Positions 51,196-59,466 of a stretch of 59,474 nt of DNA are shown one piece after another. The notes under the pieces were generated by a model, which was not told the origin of the DNA, did no database searches, and worked only from the letters and a program-made list of their open reading frames with translations. The stretch's first letter is position 1; each line of letters starts with the position of its first letter. This stretch comes from Candidatus Methanovorans sp. (GTDB lineage Archaea > Halobacteriota > Methanosarcinia > Methanosarcinales > Methanosarcinaceae), in NCBI GenBank assembly GCA_020793565.1, contig DQIP01000234.1:1-59474 (forward strand), in the 5' to 3' direction. Made by a program: the position numbers and the translations under genes.

Positions 51196-52083
51196 TTAAT
51201 ATACAGCCAGTTCATTGAGGACATCGGTCTTTGACAAAACACCTTTTGGTACACCATCAACTGTAACGACCAAACGTCCGATGTTGTACTTATTGAACTT
51301 TTTCACAGCTTCATACAGGAGAGCTTCACCATCAATAGTAATAAGGTCTTTTGCCATTATATCCCTGACCTTCAACGTTGTCCTGCCATTTGCAAGAGCA
51401 TTCCCTATATCCGTGAATGTCACAATTCCAACAATGGTACCTTTTTCCTCAACAGGTGCCCCATGTACATTGTTTCTCACAAAAACCCTGGCAGCTTCCT
51501 GAATATTCGCATTGACACTGACCAAAGTGGCAACCTTTTTGATATAATGCTTAACCGATTTTTGGGGGAGAGACACCATTTCTGTTATTGAGAAAAGCAA
51601 TGAGTTCTGGCTGTCATCACGACCAATGATCTCTCCACGAACAATTAAGTGGTTTACAGGAGTCGGACCGATCTGAATCAAATCTCCCTGAACAAAATGC
51701 CTGATATTACCAAGTATCCGTACCGCGCTGTTACAAAGGTCCGGATGCCTGATCGTTGTAAAACTGATCTCTGCTGCGGTTGCATCTTTGATAAGTTTGT
51801 TATTTTTGTAAATTGGAACAATTGCCTCATTTTCCATTGTACTAATGTTCAATGCATTATATGCGCCACCTGTTGCCTTATATCCGCCTTTTGGACCGGG
51901 TACGCCTTCTACCAGGCCAAGTATCTTTAAAGATTGCATCTGGTTACGTACCGTACCTGGGTTTCGGCTTATGAGACCTGCAATTTCTTCACCTTTCACT
52001 GCACGATCTTTTTGCCTTTGCAGATTAATAAGTGCAATAAGAATATCCTTCTGAATTGGAGTAAGTTCCACTAAAACACCCAC
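51196..52083 (-). CDS. Winged-helix protein with paired CBS domains
   Basis: This is a 295-aa archaeal regulator. The N-terminal winged helix (residues 5-70) has KGEEIAGLISRNPGTVRNQM and LKILGLVEGVPGPKGGY. A middle domain of about 90 residues (VNHLIVRGEIIGRDDS) is followed by two CBS motifs: QEAARVFVRNNVHGAPVEEK and YEAVKKFNKYNIGRLVVTVD. CBS pairs sense adenine nucleotides or SAM. The promoter and target genes are unknown. It is monocistronic and divergent from the NOG1 gene. Confidence 0.85.
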   Translation of the reverse strand: MGVLVELTPIQKDILIALINLQRQKDRAVKGEEIAGLISRNPGTVRNQMQSLKILGLVEGVPGPKGGYKATGGAYNALNISTMENEAIVPIYKNNKLIKDATAAEISFTTIRHPDLCNSAVRILGNIRHFVQGDLIQIGPTPVNHLIVRGEIIGRDDSQNSLLFSITEMVSLPQKSVKHYIKKVATLVSVNANIQEAARVFVRNNVHGAPVEEKGTIVGIVTFTDIGNALANGRTTLKVRDIMAKDLITIDGEALLYEAVKKFNKYNIGRLVVTVDGVPKGVLSKTDVLNELAVY

Positions 52084-52384
52084 CGTTTTTGTATGCGAAA
52101 TAAGTATTCAAAGGTTGTATATGTGCATATTGTGGTTATTAACATAGATAATTATTATGAATGCAACTTATTTCAAAGATGTGCTTGAAATTGTATTTGC
52201 ACTTAGACCTGTTCATTTGGTCTAATGCTTTTATCACAGTCACCCACATATATCTTAATCTTTGTAGGTCTTGTTCCTATATAAAGCGTTCTTAGCTTAT
52301 TTACTAATCCTGTTAAGGAATAGAAATATATATCTTCCACGAGTTTGAGCCTGATAAGCAAAGTGTGAATATCCCCGCTTGCGC

Positions 52385-52439
52385 CCGGGTTAACCCGGAG
52401 ACTTTAAATTCTGCCAAGGGAGTCCGGCAGAATCGGACT
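52385..52439 (+). ncRNA. Structured leader upstream of NOG1 with interlocked stems
   Basis: A perfect palindrome CCGGGTTAACCCGG (52385-52398) is followed by ATTCTGCC (52408-52415) pairing with GGCAGAAT (52426-52433), and by AGTCCG (52421-52426) pairing with CGGACT (52434-52439). The last two stems interlock and cannot both form fully, so they could make a pseudoknot or a switch. The second has a 5-bp stem and 7-base loop like a tRNA T-arm, but the loop lacks TTC and no acceptor stem is found, so it is not a tRNA. Confidence 0.35.
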
Positions 52440-52450
52440 GAATAATGTTA

Positions 52451-52488
52451 TACACTATATGCATTATATTACACTATATGCACTATAT
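52451..52488 (+). repeat. Two tandem 19-bp units before NOG1
   Basis: TACACTATATGCATTATAT (52451-52469) is followed by TACACTATATGCACTATAT (52470-52488), one base different. A third partial unit leads to the ribosome binding site. GCACTATATATTACAC (52480-52495) recurs inverted after the gene at 53561-53576 with one mismatch. These may be promoter or regulatory repeats. Confidence 0.6.
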
Positions 52489-52503
52489 ATTACACAAGGA
52501 AAC

Positions 52504-53505
52504 ATGATATTTGAGAAAATCCACACAGTCCCTACATCAGATGAACTGATCGACAAAGCATTCAGACGAGCAGCAAGGGCAAGAGCCGGTAAAAGAACCA
52601 CTGGCAGGGTTAGTGCCCAAAAGGCAGAAGAGTCAATGTTACTGACATCTGCAAATGTCCTGTCTGATAACCTGGCAAACATTGTAAGGCGTTTCCCAAA
52701 TTTTGATGACCTGCCCAGGTTTTACTATGAACTCACAGACATACTTGTTGGCATTGATAACCTGCGTATGTCTCTTGGTTCTGTTGACTGGGCAAGCGGT
52801 ATGATCCATGACATTTCAAGAGAGTATGTCGGGAAGATGCGCAAAAGCCGTGATGCCATAGGCATAAGAAAAGAAGCATTCGGAAGAATGGCTTCTATCA
52901 TAAAATCCATTAATAAGAACCTGCTGATGTTAAATGAAGCACGGAATACCTTGCGGAAATTACCATCAGTCCACGATGAACCTACTATTGTAGTCGCAGG
53001 GTACCCAAATGTCGGTAAATCAAGTTTTGTGTCTGCAGTGACTGGTGCACGTCCGGAGATCGCATCCTATCCATTCACCACAAAAGGAGTGTCGATCGGT
53101 CATTTTTTCAGGGACAATGACAGGTACCAGGTACTTGACACCCCGGGTCTGCTTGACAGGCCAATGGCAGAAAGGAACCATATTGAACTACAGGCTATCA
53201 CTGCACTGAAATACCTGGATGCTGTTGTGCTTTTCATTCTTGATGCAAGCGAGACGTGCGGCTATGAGATAAGTGACCAAAAACGCATGCTTGACGAGGT
53301 AAAAGAGCAGTTTGACCTGCCAATCCTTGTTGCTGCAAACAAATCCGACCTGCCTGAATTCAAAGAAACTGATTTTATTGATATGAAAATGTCAACCATA
53401 ACAGGTGAAGGTATTGACCTGATGGTCAACAAACTGCTTGACATGATCGGTGAAAAGAATTATGCCGAATCGGATGATGTCGAAAAACCAGATATAACGT
53501 TCTAA
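52504..53505 (+). CDS. nog1: NOG1-type GTPase (ribosome assembly)
   Basis: This is a 333-aa archaeal relative of eukaryotic Nog1, a 60S assembly GTPase of the Obg class. An N-terminal helical bundle (residues 1-155, with FPNFDDLPRFYYELTDILVG) is followed by the G domain: G1 AGYPNVGKSSF, switch ASYPFTTKGV, G3 DTPGLLDRP and G4 NKSDL. AAGGA four bases ahead supports the ATG at 52504; an upstream ATG at 52459 would read through the tandem repeats. It is convergent with the aminotransferase gene. Confidence 0.93.
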   Translation: MIFEKIHTVPTSDELIDKAFRRAARARAGKRTTGRVSAQKAEESMLLTSANVLSDNLANIVRRFPNFDDLPRFYYELTDILVGIDNLRMSLGSVDWASGMIHDISREYVGKMRKSRDAIGIRKEAFGRMASIIKSINKNLLMLNEARNTLRKLPSVHDEPTIVVAGYPNVGKSSFVSAVTGARPEIASYPFTTKGVSIGHFFRDNDRYQVLDTPGLLDRPMAERNHIELQAITALKYLDAVVLFILDASETCGYEISDQKRMLDEVKEQFDLPILVAANKSDLPEFKETDFIDMKMSTITGEGIDLMVNKLLDMIGEKNYAESDDVEKPDITF

Positions 53506-53606
53506 TGGTATATGCTGCTGGAATACAATATGGTGCTATTTGGTATATGGATGCTATGTAGTGTAGTATATAGTGCTATATATCGTATTGGTTTAAATCC
53601 TGTCCT

Positions 53607-54719
53607 CTATAAAACACGTTCCATTATGCCAAGTGCCCGTTCTATACAAGACATGGACGCAGCATATGAAAATCGTATGTGACCATCTCCCAGGTTCCCA
53701 AATGCCGTACCCGGAACAACGACCACACCGTTTGAAATAAACTTTGAAGCCACATCAGCCGAATCCGGTACTTCAGGGAATGCATAGAACGCACCTTTTG
53801 GAAGAGAACATTTTAGCCCCATCGCATTCAAACCGCTGACCAGGACATCGCGCCTCTTCTGAAACTCCTCGCGCATGGTAATCACTGGTTTTATCGGTCC
53901 CGTGATGGCTGCAAGCGCTGCTTTCTGTGCGATCGAGTTCGCACACGCCTGGACATACTGGTGTACTTTTATCATCTGTTCAGTATACTCACTTTTAGCA
54001 GCTACATACCCAAGCCGCCAGCCTGTCATCGAATATGTCTTTGAGGTGGCATTCACTGTGATAACGTTATCCGAATACTTTGCAGGGCTTACATGCTCGC
54101 CCTCATAAATAAAATGTTCATACACCTCATCCGAGATTATCGTGATATTATAGTCATCCGCAATATCCGCAAATGCCTTCATATCATCCCTGGTTTGTAC
54201 TCCACCAGTAGGATTTGATGGAGAATTAACAATAAGCACTTTGGTCTTTGTAGTTATTCGCTTAATCACATCCTCCGGACGCATTGTGAGATCCTCGCCA
54301 AGAGGCACACCGACAACATGACCGCCCATTATCCCGGTCAATGCATTGTAGGATACGAACCCGGGGTTTGCGATAAGCACTTCATCACCAGGATTCACAA
54401 GTGCAGCGATCGCGATCTCCAGTGCCTCGGATGCGCCTGATGTTACAATGATCTCATCCGGAGAGGCGTCAAAACCATTCTCCTCCTTGAACTTGTGACT
54501 CAGTGCCTCCCGAAGTTCCATGATCCCTGAACCAACGGTATATCCCGTAAATCCTTCATTTATGGCATCAATGGCTGCTTTTCGTATGTGAGACGGTGTG
54601 TCAAAATCAGGCTGGCCGAGTCCGAGATTTATCGCATCCAGGCCTGCGGCTTCGAATATCTTGCGAATACCGGATATATCGATATCCAAAACCCGTTGTG
54701 CAAATTTCGTATCAGTCAT
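53607..54719 (-). CDS. Class I/II aminotransferase (aspartate aminotransferase-like)
   Basis: This is a 370-aa PLP enzyme of fold type I. Visible are NLGLGQPDFDTPSHI near the N-terminus, the PLP-phosphate loop GASEALEIA, NSPSNPTGG, SDEVYEHFIY and the PLP lysine in NATSKTYSMTGWRLGY. The terminal Arg for the carboxylate is in GHIRFSYAAS. Aspartate, alanine or aromatic substrates cannot be told apart reliably. It lies 9 bases after the hexuloisomerase gene in the same direction, so they are likely co-transcribed, without an obvious shared pathway. Confidence 0.92.
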   Translation of the reverse strand: MTDTKFAQRVLDIDISGIRKIFEAAGLDAINLGLGQPDFDTPSHIRKAAIDAINEGFTGYTVGSGIMELREALSHKFKEENGFDASPDEIIVTSGASEALEIAIAALVNPGDEVLIANPGFVSYNALTGIMGGHVVGVPLGEDLTMRPEDVIKRITTKTKVLIVNSPSNPTGGVQTRDDMKAFADIADDYNITIISDEVYEHFIYEGEHVSPAKYSDNVITVNATSKTYSMTGWRLGYVAAKSEYTEQMIKVHQYVQACANSIAQKAALAAITGPIKPVITMREEFQKRRDVLVSGLNAMGLKCSLPKGAFYAFPEVPDSADVASKFISNGVVVVPGTAFGNLGDGHIRFSYAASMSCIERALGIMERVL

Positions 54720-54728
54720 TGTATTTAC

Positions 54729-55337
54729 CTATTCCAGGGTTGTATGCCTGGACTTCAGGTCAGCCTCGGATGCACCTGTAATTGATATTAGTTCTGCAAT
54801 AATAGCATCCAGGAATACTAGAGCCGTTATCTCAAATGATGTTCCAAGAGGCGTCAGGTGTGAGTACTCACCACGCATGTGCCTTTCAAGATAGCCGCCC
54901 GCATCTTCCTTTGTCCTGCCAGATATCAATGCCACGGTATCTGATAATTTCCCGAGTGTTGATTCCCTGTTGGACGTTACAGTTATCAGTGTTGATCCGA
55001 TGTCCTTTGCGATCTTTCCAAGATCTGCAATTGATCGCGTCTCGCCTGAACCCGATATTGCGACCACAACATCAGTGTTCCTGACAGCAGGCGTGGTAGA
55101 TTCCCCAACGACATAAACGCGCAATCCAAGATGCATAAGCCTCATCGCAAATGCCTTGGCGACCAGGCCGGAACGTCCGGCACCCATGACAAAAATACAG
55201 TTTGCTTCCAATATATTAGCAAGCATTTTTTTGATGTTTTCAACTTCAAGTTCAACGGCTACGCCGTGGATGTGCTCTGAGATAAGTTCCATTGATGACA
55301 GTAAATTGTTACAATCAAAATCGGATGATTTTTTCAT
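54729..55337 (-). CDS. hxlB: 6-phospho-3-hexuloisomerase
   Basis: This is a 202-aa SIS-domain enzyme. The nucleotide/sugar-phosphate region is FVMGAGRSGLVAKAFAMRLM, followed by VVGESTTPA and VVAISGSGETRSI, all as in PHI proteins. It converts hexulose-6-phosphate and fructose-6-phosphate in the ribulose monophosphate pathway, which in archaea supplies ribose phosphate or fixes formaldehyde. No hexulose-phosphate synthase is visible in the window. The upstream region contains the 63-bp repeat array. Confidence 0.9.
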   Translation of the reverse strand: MKKSSDFDCNNLLSSMELISEHIHGVAVELEVENIKKMLANILEANCIFVMGAGRSGLVAKAFAMRLMHLGLRVYVVGESTTPAVRNTDVVVAISGSGETRSIADLGKIAKDIGSTLITVTSNRESTLGKLSDTVALISGRTKEDAGGYLERHMRGEYSHLTPLGTSFEITALVFLDAIIAELISITGASEADLKSRHTTLE

Positions 55338-55510
55338 AATAATTACCTCTTTAATTGATCGGTTTACATAATATTGACTTATTTGTTGCGTATAATTTGT
55401 AAAATTATATTAGCGCATAGTTAGTGTATATTTAGTGTATATAGTTGATAGGATTATACCAGTTCAGTTTTTTCGGACTCCTTGTACAGGGTCATCGAAT
55501 AAATCCTATG

Positions 55511-55717
55511 TTCTTGTAGTATATAATTTATAAGATATGTCTATAAGATTATGTAGTCCGAGTTAATCTGAGCGTCAGCGAAGATTTTCTCGTTGTATAT
55601 AATCTATAGGATTATGTAGTCCGGGTTAATCTGAGCGTCAGCGAAGATTTTCTCGTTGTATATAATCTATAGGATTATGTAGTCCGAGTTAATCCGACCG
55701 TAGGGAGGATTTTCTCG
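55511..55717 (+). repeat. Tandem array of the 63-bp two-hairpin repeat
   Basis: Two full 63-bp units (55547-55609 and 55610-55672) are preceded by a partial copy (from 55511) and followed by a partial one (55673-55717). Each unit has hairpin 1 ATAATC-TATAG-GATTAT and hairpin 2 AATCT-(GAGCGTCAGCGA)-AGATT. The last copy changes hairpin 2 to AATCC...GGATT, keeping the pair. The array fills the gap between hxlB and a minus-strand gene and is not CRISPR, having no spacers. The rest of the gap (55338-55510) is AT-rich, with GTGTATATTTAGTGTATAT repeats. Confidence 0.85.
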
Positions 55718-55722
55718 TGAAT

Positions 55723-56223
55723 CTATTTATCTTTTCCATCATCCTTATATTTAGCCTGTTTAAGTTTCCATCCATCGATATTGCTAAGTTTCTCATATAG
55801 CAGTACAATGTCAGCATCATCACCAGTCCAGTATATGTCAATGTTAATGTTTTTATCCTTAAGTTTTTTGCTGATAGATTCAGCAAAATGCAAAAGCGCA
55901 GTCTTGCTGCTAAACGGAACATTGAAAGTTGTTTTATACATATGATCTGTTTTCGCATAGGACACAAGCACATACCCATGACTCTCATAATCTGTGATCT
56001 CCTTAAATGGGCAAACAATGTTATATTCATGTACTGATGATGCATCTACACTTGAAATGCCTATCAAGACCTGTCCGATCACAACATAGGGCACCTGACG
56101 TCCAAACCAAAGTGTAATCTTGCCATGCGTGCATAATACATTAACATCGTCCCGCCCCATCTCAAAGGATGATAATGATTGTGGATGAGAGAGTATATTG
56201 TCTATTTCTTCAGTGCTTCCCAT
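55723..56223 (-). CDS. Unknown protein in Era-like GTPase/DUF2073 operon
   Basis: This 166-aa soluble protein is not one I recognise. It is mixed alpha/beta with no cysteine pair or catalytic motif evident. Segments include VNVLCTHGKITLWFGRQVPY, GYVLVSYAKTDHMYKTTFNV and INIDIYWTGDDADIVLLYEK. The last gene of this operon in related archaea is, from memory, a zinc-ribbon protein, but this one has no such motif. A GTG at 56235 is an alternative start; the ATG at 56223 is preferred. The stop lies six bases beyond the repeat array. Confidence 0.6.
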   Translation of the reverse strand: MGSTEEIDNILSHPQSLSSFEMGRDDVNVLCTHGKITLWFGRQVPYVVIGQVLIGISSVDASSVHEYNIVCPFKEITDYESHGYVLVSYAKTDHMYKTTFNVPFSSKTALLHFAESISKKLKDKNINIDIYWTGDDADIVLLYEKLSNIDGWKLKQAKYKDDGKDK

Positions 56224-56237
56224 TGAAAACCACACAA

Positions 56238-56609
56238 CTATTTGTTTGCTAAAACAAGTGCACTTATCAGGTCATGGTCTTTCTTAAGCGTTTTTAATTG
56301 TTTGGCAGGTCCAATGACTGTAAGTCTTGTCCGGATCGTATTCTTTTTGAACAGTTTTCCCAGCAATGAATTGTTAACCTTAAAAGGGTAACTCTCCATT
56401 TCAATACCTGAAAAATTATCAGGATCGATCTGTGACATTGTTATCTCAATAAGATTTGCTTCTTCTTCAGGTGTCAACCCACTCTCAAGAACGAGTATCT
56501 TGCCACTTTTTACTTCATCAATTATGAACCTGACTTTTTCCACAGGAGCCATTTTAGCCATTTTATCTTCTGATATCAGATCCATTTGAATGCCATTCAT
56601 ACCAATCAC
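56238..56609 (-). CDS. DUF2073 protein
   Basis: This is a 123-aa archaeal protein of unknown function, found next to Era-like GTPases. Conserved segments are MDLISEDKMAKM, KVRFIIDEVKSGKILVLESG, LTPEEEANLIEITMSQIDPD and NTIRTRLTVIGPAKQLKTLK. It overlaps the GTPase stop by ATGA at 56606-56609, so they are translationally coupled. A role as partner of the GTPase is inferred. Confidence 0.85.
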   Translation of the reverse strand: MIGMNGIQMDLISEDKMAKMAPVEKVRFIIDEVKSGKILVLESGLTPEEEANLIEITMSQIDPDNFSGIEMESYPFKVNNSLLGKLFKKNTIRTRLTVIGPAKQLKTLKKDHDLISALVLANK

Positions 56610-57241
56610 CCAAACCGTTTTGCGATCTCTTCATAGAGAGTTTCGATGTTCTTGCCTTCCAATGCCGATATTGCAACCATCGGATGCTGCGGGAATGCAT
56701 CCCTGATAGATGTCGGAGATGAATCTTCCAGATCCACCTTGTTGGCTGCGATCAATAGCGGCAAACTACGTGCCTCCATGTTTCCAATTACTGTGACATT
56801 GACCTGGGTAAATGGATCTTCTGTTGCATCCATTACAAGGATCACACCATCAAGATTCTCAAGCCACTTCACAGCTTCTATAACGCCTTCTGTTGCTTCT
56901 TTTGCCCTGCGTTTTGCTTCGCTTTCATCCAGGCCCGCTGCCATGAAGTCCTGAAAATCGATCTTTGTGGCAAGTCCTGGGGTATCAACTATGTCCAGGG
57001 TAACGGAATTACCGTTTGTCTTGATGATAACACCTTCTCGCCGTCTTGCGCGCCTGGTTTCGTGTGCCACATGTGAGACCGAACCCATAGCATCCCCAGT
57101 CCAATCTCTCAGTATCCTGTTAGCAAGTGTTGTTTTTCCGGCATTTGGCGGTCCGTAAATACCGATGCGTGCATTTTTTTTGTTGAATAGTTTTTTGAAA
57201 AACACTGCCAAATTATTTTTTAATGATCGTATTATTCCCAT
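56606..57241 (-). CDS. Era-like GTPase of archaeal type
   Basis: This is a 211-aa TRAFAC-class GTPase. A basic N-terminus (KNNLAVFFKKLFNKKNAR) precedes G1 YGPPNAGKTTLANRIL, switch region AHETRRARRREGV, G3 DIVDTPGLATKID and G4 AANKVDLE. The ISALEGKN sequence is G5. It lacks the KH domain of bacterial Era. GGAGGAAATAC gives a strong ribosome binding site before the ATG. It is the first gene of a three-gene operon. Membrane or ribosome association is possible. Confidence 0.9.
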   Translation of the reverse strand: MGIIRSLKNNLAVFFKKLFNKKNARIGIYGPPNAGKTTLANRILRDWTGDAMGSVSHVAHETRRARRREGVIIKTNGNSVTLDIVDTPGLATKIDFQDFMAAGLDESEAKRRAKEATEGVIEAVKWLENLDGVILVMDATEDPFTQVNVTVIGNMEARSLPLLIAANKVDLEDSSPTSIRDAFPQHPMVAISALEGKNIETLYEEIAKRFG

Positions 57242-57724
57242 GTATTTCCTCCGTTGGAATTGTGAAATTGAAATGATAATTGTTAATTTTGATTGTGTTT
57301 TGTTTTAGTGTATATCCATAAGATCATGTCAACCTACAAAGCCGGATTCCCTATACAGAGTACAAAGTTACAAAGTTATCCTGAATGTCAGCAAAGATTT
57401 AATTGATATTCTTTAAACATTATATAAAATAAATCCTGCTATTCTATTACCTTGTAGTTTAAATCATTTTCAGTTACACCATTCCAATAATTCCCATTTA
57501 CCTGCTTGCAGGATTGATTATTATTCCGGCAATATTTGCGCCATAAACCCCGATCCTGTTGATCCTGCCTGTTATTGTCCGCATTTCCGTACAAGTATTG
57601 ATACGATGGATTTGAAAATACCGCATACAACACTGCTTTTTCTCTTATATGTCTTCAAGCGTGATAATCCTGGAATATTTTTCAGATTGGTCTGCGACCT
57701 GTTCACTTTCTTTTTAGATCGTTC

Positions 57725-57936
57725 TTTTCTCGTAGTATAATTTGTAAAATCATGTAATTCAAATTAACCTTAATGTCAGCGAGCATTTTCTCGTTGTATA
57801 TAATCTGAAAGATTATGTACTCCAAGTTAATCCGAGCATAGCGAAGATTTTCTTGTAGTATATAATCTATAGGATTATGTAGTCCGAGTTAATCTGAGCG
57901 TCAGCGAAGATTTTCTCGTAGTACATAATTTATAAG
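57725..57936 (+). repeat. Second array of the 63-bp two-hairpin repeat
   Basis: Three to four degenerate units, each opening TTTTCTCGTxGTATATAAT, run from 57725 to 57936. One has hairpin 1 as ATAATC-TGAAA-GATTAT, with arms kept and loop changed. The third unit is nearly identical to those at 55.6 kb. Confidence 0.8.
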
Positions 57937-58096
57937 TTCTTGCATTTACAATGTAGCAAATCATATAAACCTCTTACCAATATTAATCTAATTGTTGTAC
58001 ACTACCAACCCCTCATTTAAGCCAACCATTATTGTGAAGTACATATTTTGATTTTATTTTTAACCAGGACATGTTTTGCCCCACCACAACAGGTAA

Positions 58097-58240
58097 GAGA
58101 CTTTTTGTTATCTTCCGGAATGGTTGGAAAACCACAGAGGGGCACAGAGAAAAAACAACAACTCTCTGTGTCCTCCGTGTCCCCTGTGGTTTCTTTTCTT
58201 TGCTATGATTCATTTTATCCGGAATATATTAAAAAGTCTC
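58097..58240 (-). mobile_element. 144-bp MITE, copy 2, with 8-bp target duplication
   Basis: This is the reverse complement of the element at 16406-16549, with 137 of 144 positions identical and the same ends (GAGACTTTTT / AAAAAGTCTC). ACAGGTAA flanks it on both sides (58089-58096 and 58241-58248), an exact 8-bp duplication different from that of copy 1, which proves that the unit as defined is what moved. Confidence 0.9.
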
Positions 58241-58546
58241 ACAGGTAACCTTCGCAATGTTGAGATCGAAAAAGTCAATCAGGTGCTTTCCTGCAAGGAT
58301 AAGAGTCACGGTATCCACTTCAAAAAGCATGGTATTTTGACTGGATTTACAGGATGTTGACGTTGCGGTATATCCTGTCGATCCTGTTAATCCGGTCTAA
58401 TAATTTTTAAATTTCCCTTCGATTTGAAGTGGATAAGAGTCACGGTTACTTTACATATCAATACAAATGCTGTGACAAGTCCAAAATCGCCTATTCCGGA
58501 TACAACAGGCCTTTCTCTTTTATACCAGTAACCCCAATATTTTTGT

Positions 58547-59455
58547 ATGCCAGTGATAACCCTAACAACTGATTTCGGTTCATTCTACCCTGCATCCCTT
58601 AAAGCCGCTATCCTGCAGATCAGGGAAGATGCAAACATCATTGACATAACCCACTCCATCCCACATGCGGACATACGCGCCGGTGCGTTTGCGCTGTACA
58701 GTGTCGTAGATCATTTTCCAGCAGGGACGGTACATGTGGCTGTGGTAGACCCGGGTGTCGGGACTGACAGGCGCGCGATTGCAATACGATCCGGAAAACA
58801 GTATTTTGTAGGACCTGACAACGGACTTCTGGTTCCGGCCGCGCGCAAGATAGGGGATATTGAAGTGTATGAAATAACAAACACAAAACTGTTTCACGAC
58901 GTGTCATCCACTTTCCATGGCAGGGATATATTCGCACCTGTAGGAGCTCATCTGCTGGAAACAAAAAATAAAAGATCCAATATCATGAGCCGTTTGCCGG
59001 ATATCTTATCCGGTGCACGTCTTAATAGTGTTATACGGATCGAAGATGCTGGCAGGAAAATTGATGACTTCATTGACCTTGATCTTAAAAATGTAGAGAT
59101 AAGTGAGAGCAAGAACGAGGTTTCAGGAGAGGTTGTCTTTATCGATGATTTTGGAAATATAATAACCAATATACCAAAAGATGTCATTCTTAATAAAACC
59201 GGTTTTGGGGCGGAACTTTTCGTGTTTGGGAGCAAAGTTCCCCTGTTGCAAACCTATTGACTTGCCAAGGATGGGGATGTACTTACCCTGTTCGGAAGCC
59301 ACGGGTTTTTTGAGATCTCAATAAATCGTGGCGATGCAGCAAAAGTTTTAGGGGTCAGGAACGGGGATCAGGTAGATGTGAAACTGCCAGGCCAGATGGC
59401 CAAACGAGAAAATCCTCCCTACGGTCGGATTAACTCGGACTACATAATCCTATAG
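58547..59455 (+). pseudogene. SAM-hydroxide adenosyltransferase (DUF62) gene interrupted by in-frame TGA
   Basis: The family hydrolyses S-adenosylmethionine to adenosine and methionine. The N-terminal domain shows LTTDFGSFYPASLKAAILQI, VAVVDPGVGTDRRAIAI, YFVGPDNGLLVPAA and FHGRDIFAPVGAHL. The C-terminal domain begins SGEVVFIDDFGNIITNI. A TGA at 59258-59260, after KVPLLQTY, stops the frame at 237 codons, but the same frame continues with family-like sequence (GDVLTLFGSHGFFEISINRG, GVRNGDQVDVKL) to TAG at 59453-59455. A TCA-to-TGA change is the simplest cause. The last 16 residues before the TAG are encoded by a two-hairpin repeat. The truncated protein lacks about 50 residues of its C-terminal barrel. 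Confidence 0.8.
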
Positions 59456-59466
59456 ATTATATACAA
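59405..59466 (-). repeat. Single copy of the two-hairpin repeat overlapping a gene end
   Basis: CGAGAAAATCCTCCCTACGG followed by TCGGATTAACTCGGACTACA and TAATCCTATAGATTATATAC is the reverse complement of the last unit at 55.7 kb, with the AATCC...GGATT form of hairpin 2. It starts exactly at a codon boundary of the adenosyltransferase frame and supplies its final codons and TAG. Confidence 0.85.

Larger units (their letters stand above)
52084..52503. other. 420-base divergent intergenic region
   Basis: This holds the promoter of the CBS regulator on the left and the structured leader and tandem repeats described separately on the right. The middle (52140-52330) is AT-rich, with several TATA-like runs and no gene that I can support. 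Confidence 0.4.
57242..58546. other. 1.3-kb non-coding region made largely of repeats
   Basis: It contains an array of the two-hairpin repeat (57725-57936), a complete MITE (58097-58240) and a 16-bp direct repeat GGATAAGAGTCACGGT (58297-58312 and 58431-58446). CCACTTCAAA near the first and TTTGAAGTGG near the second are inverted copies. The stretch between these (58330-58400) carries ATCCTGTxxATCCTG-type short repeats. A 64-codon minus-strand frame at 57439-57633 is Asn/Gln-rich and not credible as a gene. Confidence 0.6.

Noticed and set aside
52385-52445. tRNA gene
   Set aside because: A 5-bp stem with 7-base loop exists, but the loop lacks the TTC motif and there is no D-arm or matching acceptor stem.
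57439-57633. 64-codon Asn/Gln-rich minus-strand frame
   Set aside because: Low complexity inside a repeat-rich region, no start signal.
55511-57936. CRISPR array
   Set aside because: Repeats are contiguous 63-bp units with no unique spacers, and no cas gene is present.
59258-59260. Selenocysteine or tryptophan at TGA
   Set aside because: TGA serves as a normal stop in many genes of this window, no SECIS-like structure is evident, and the family does not need Sec here; a TCA-to-TGA mutation is simpler.
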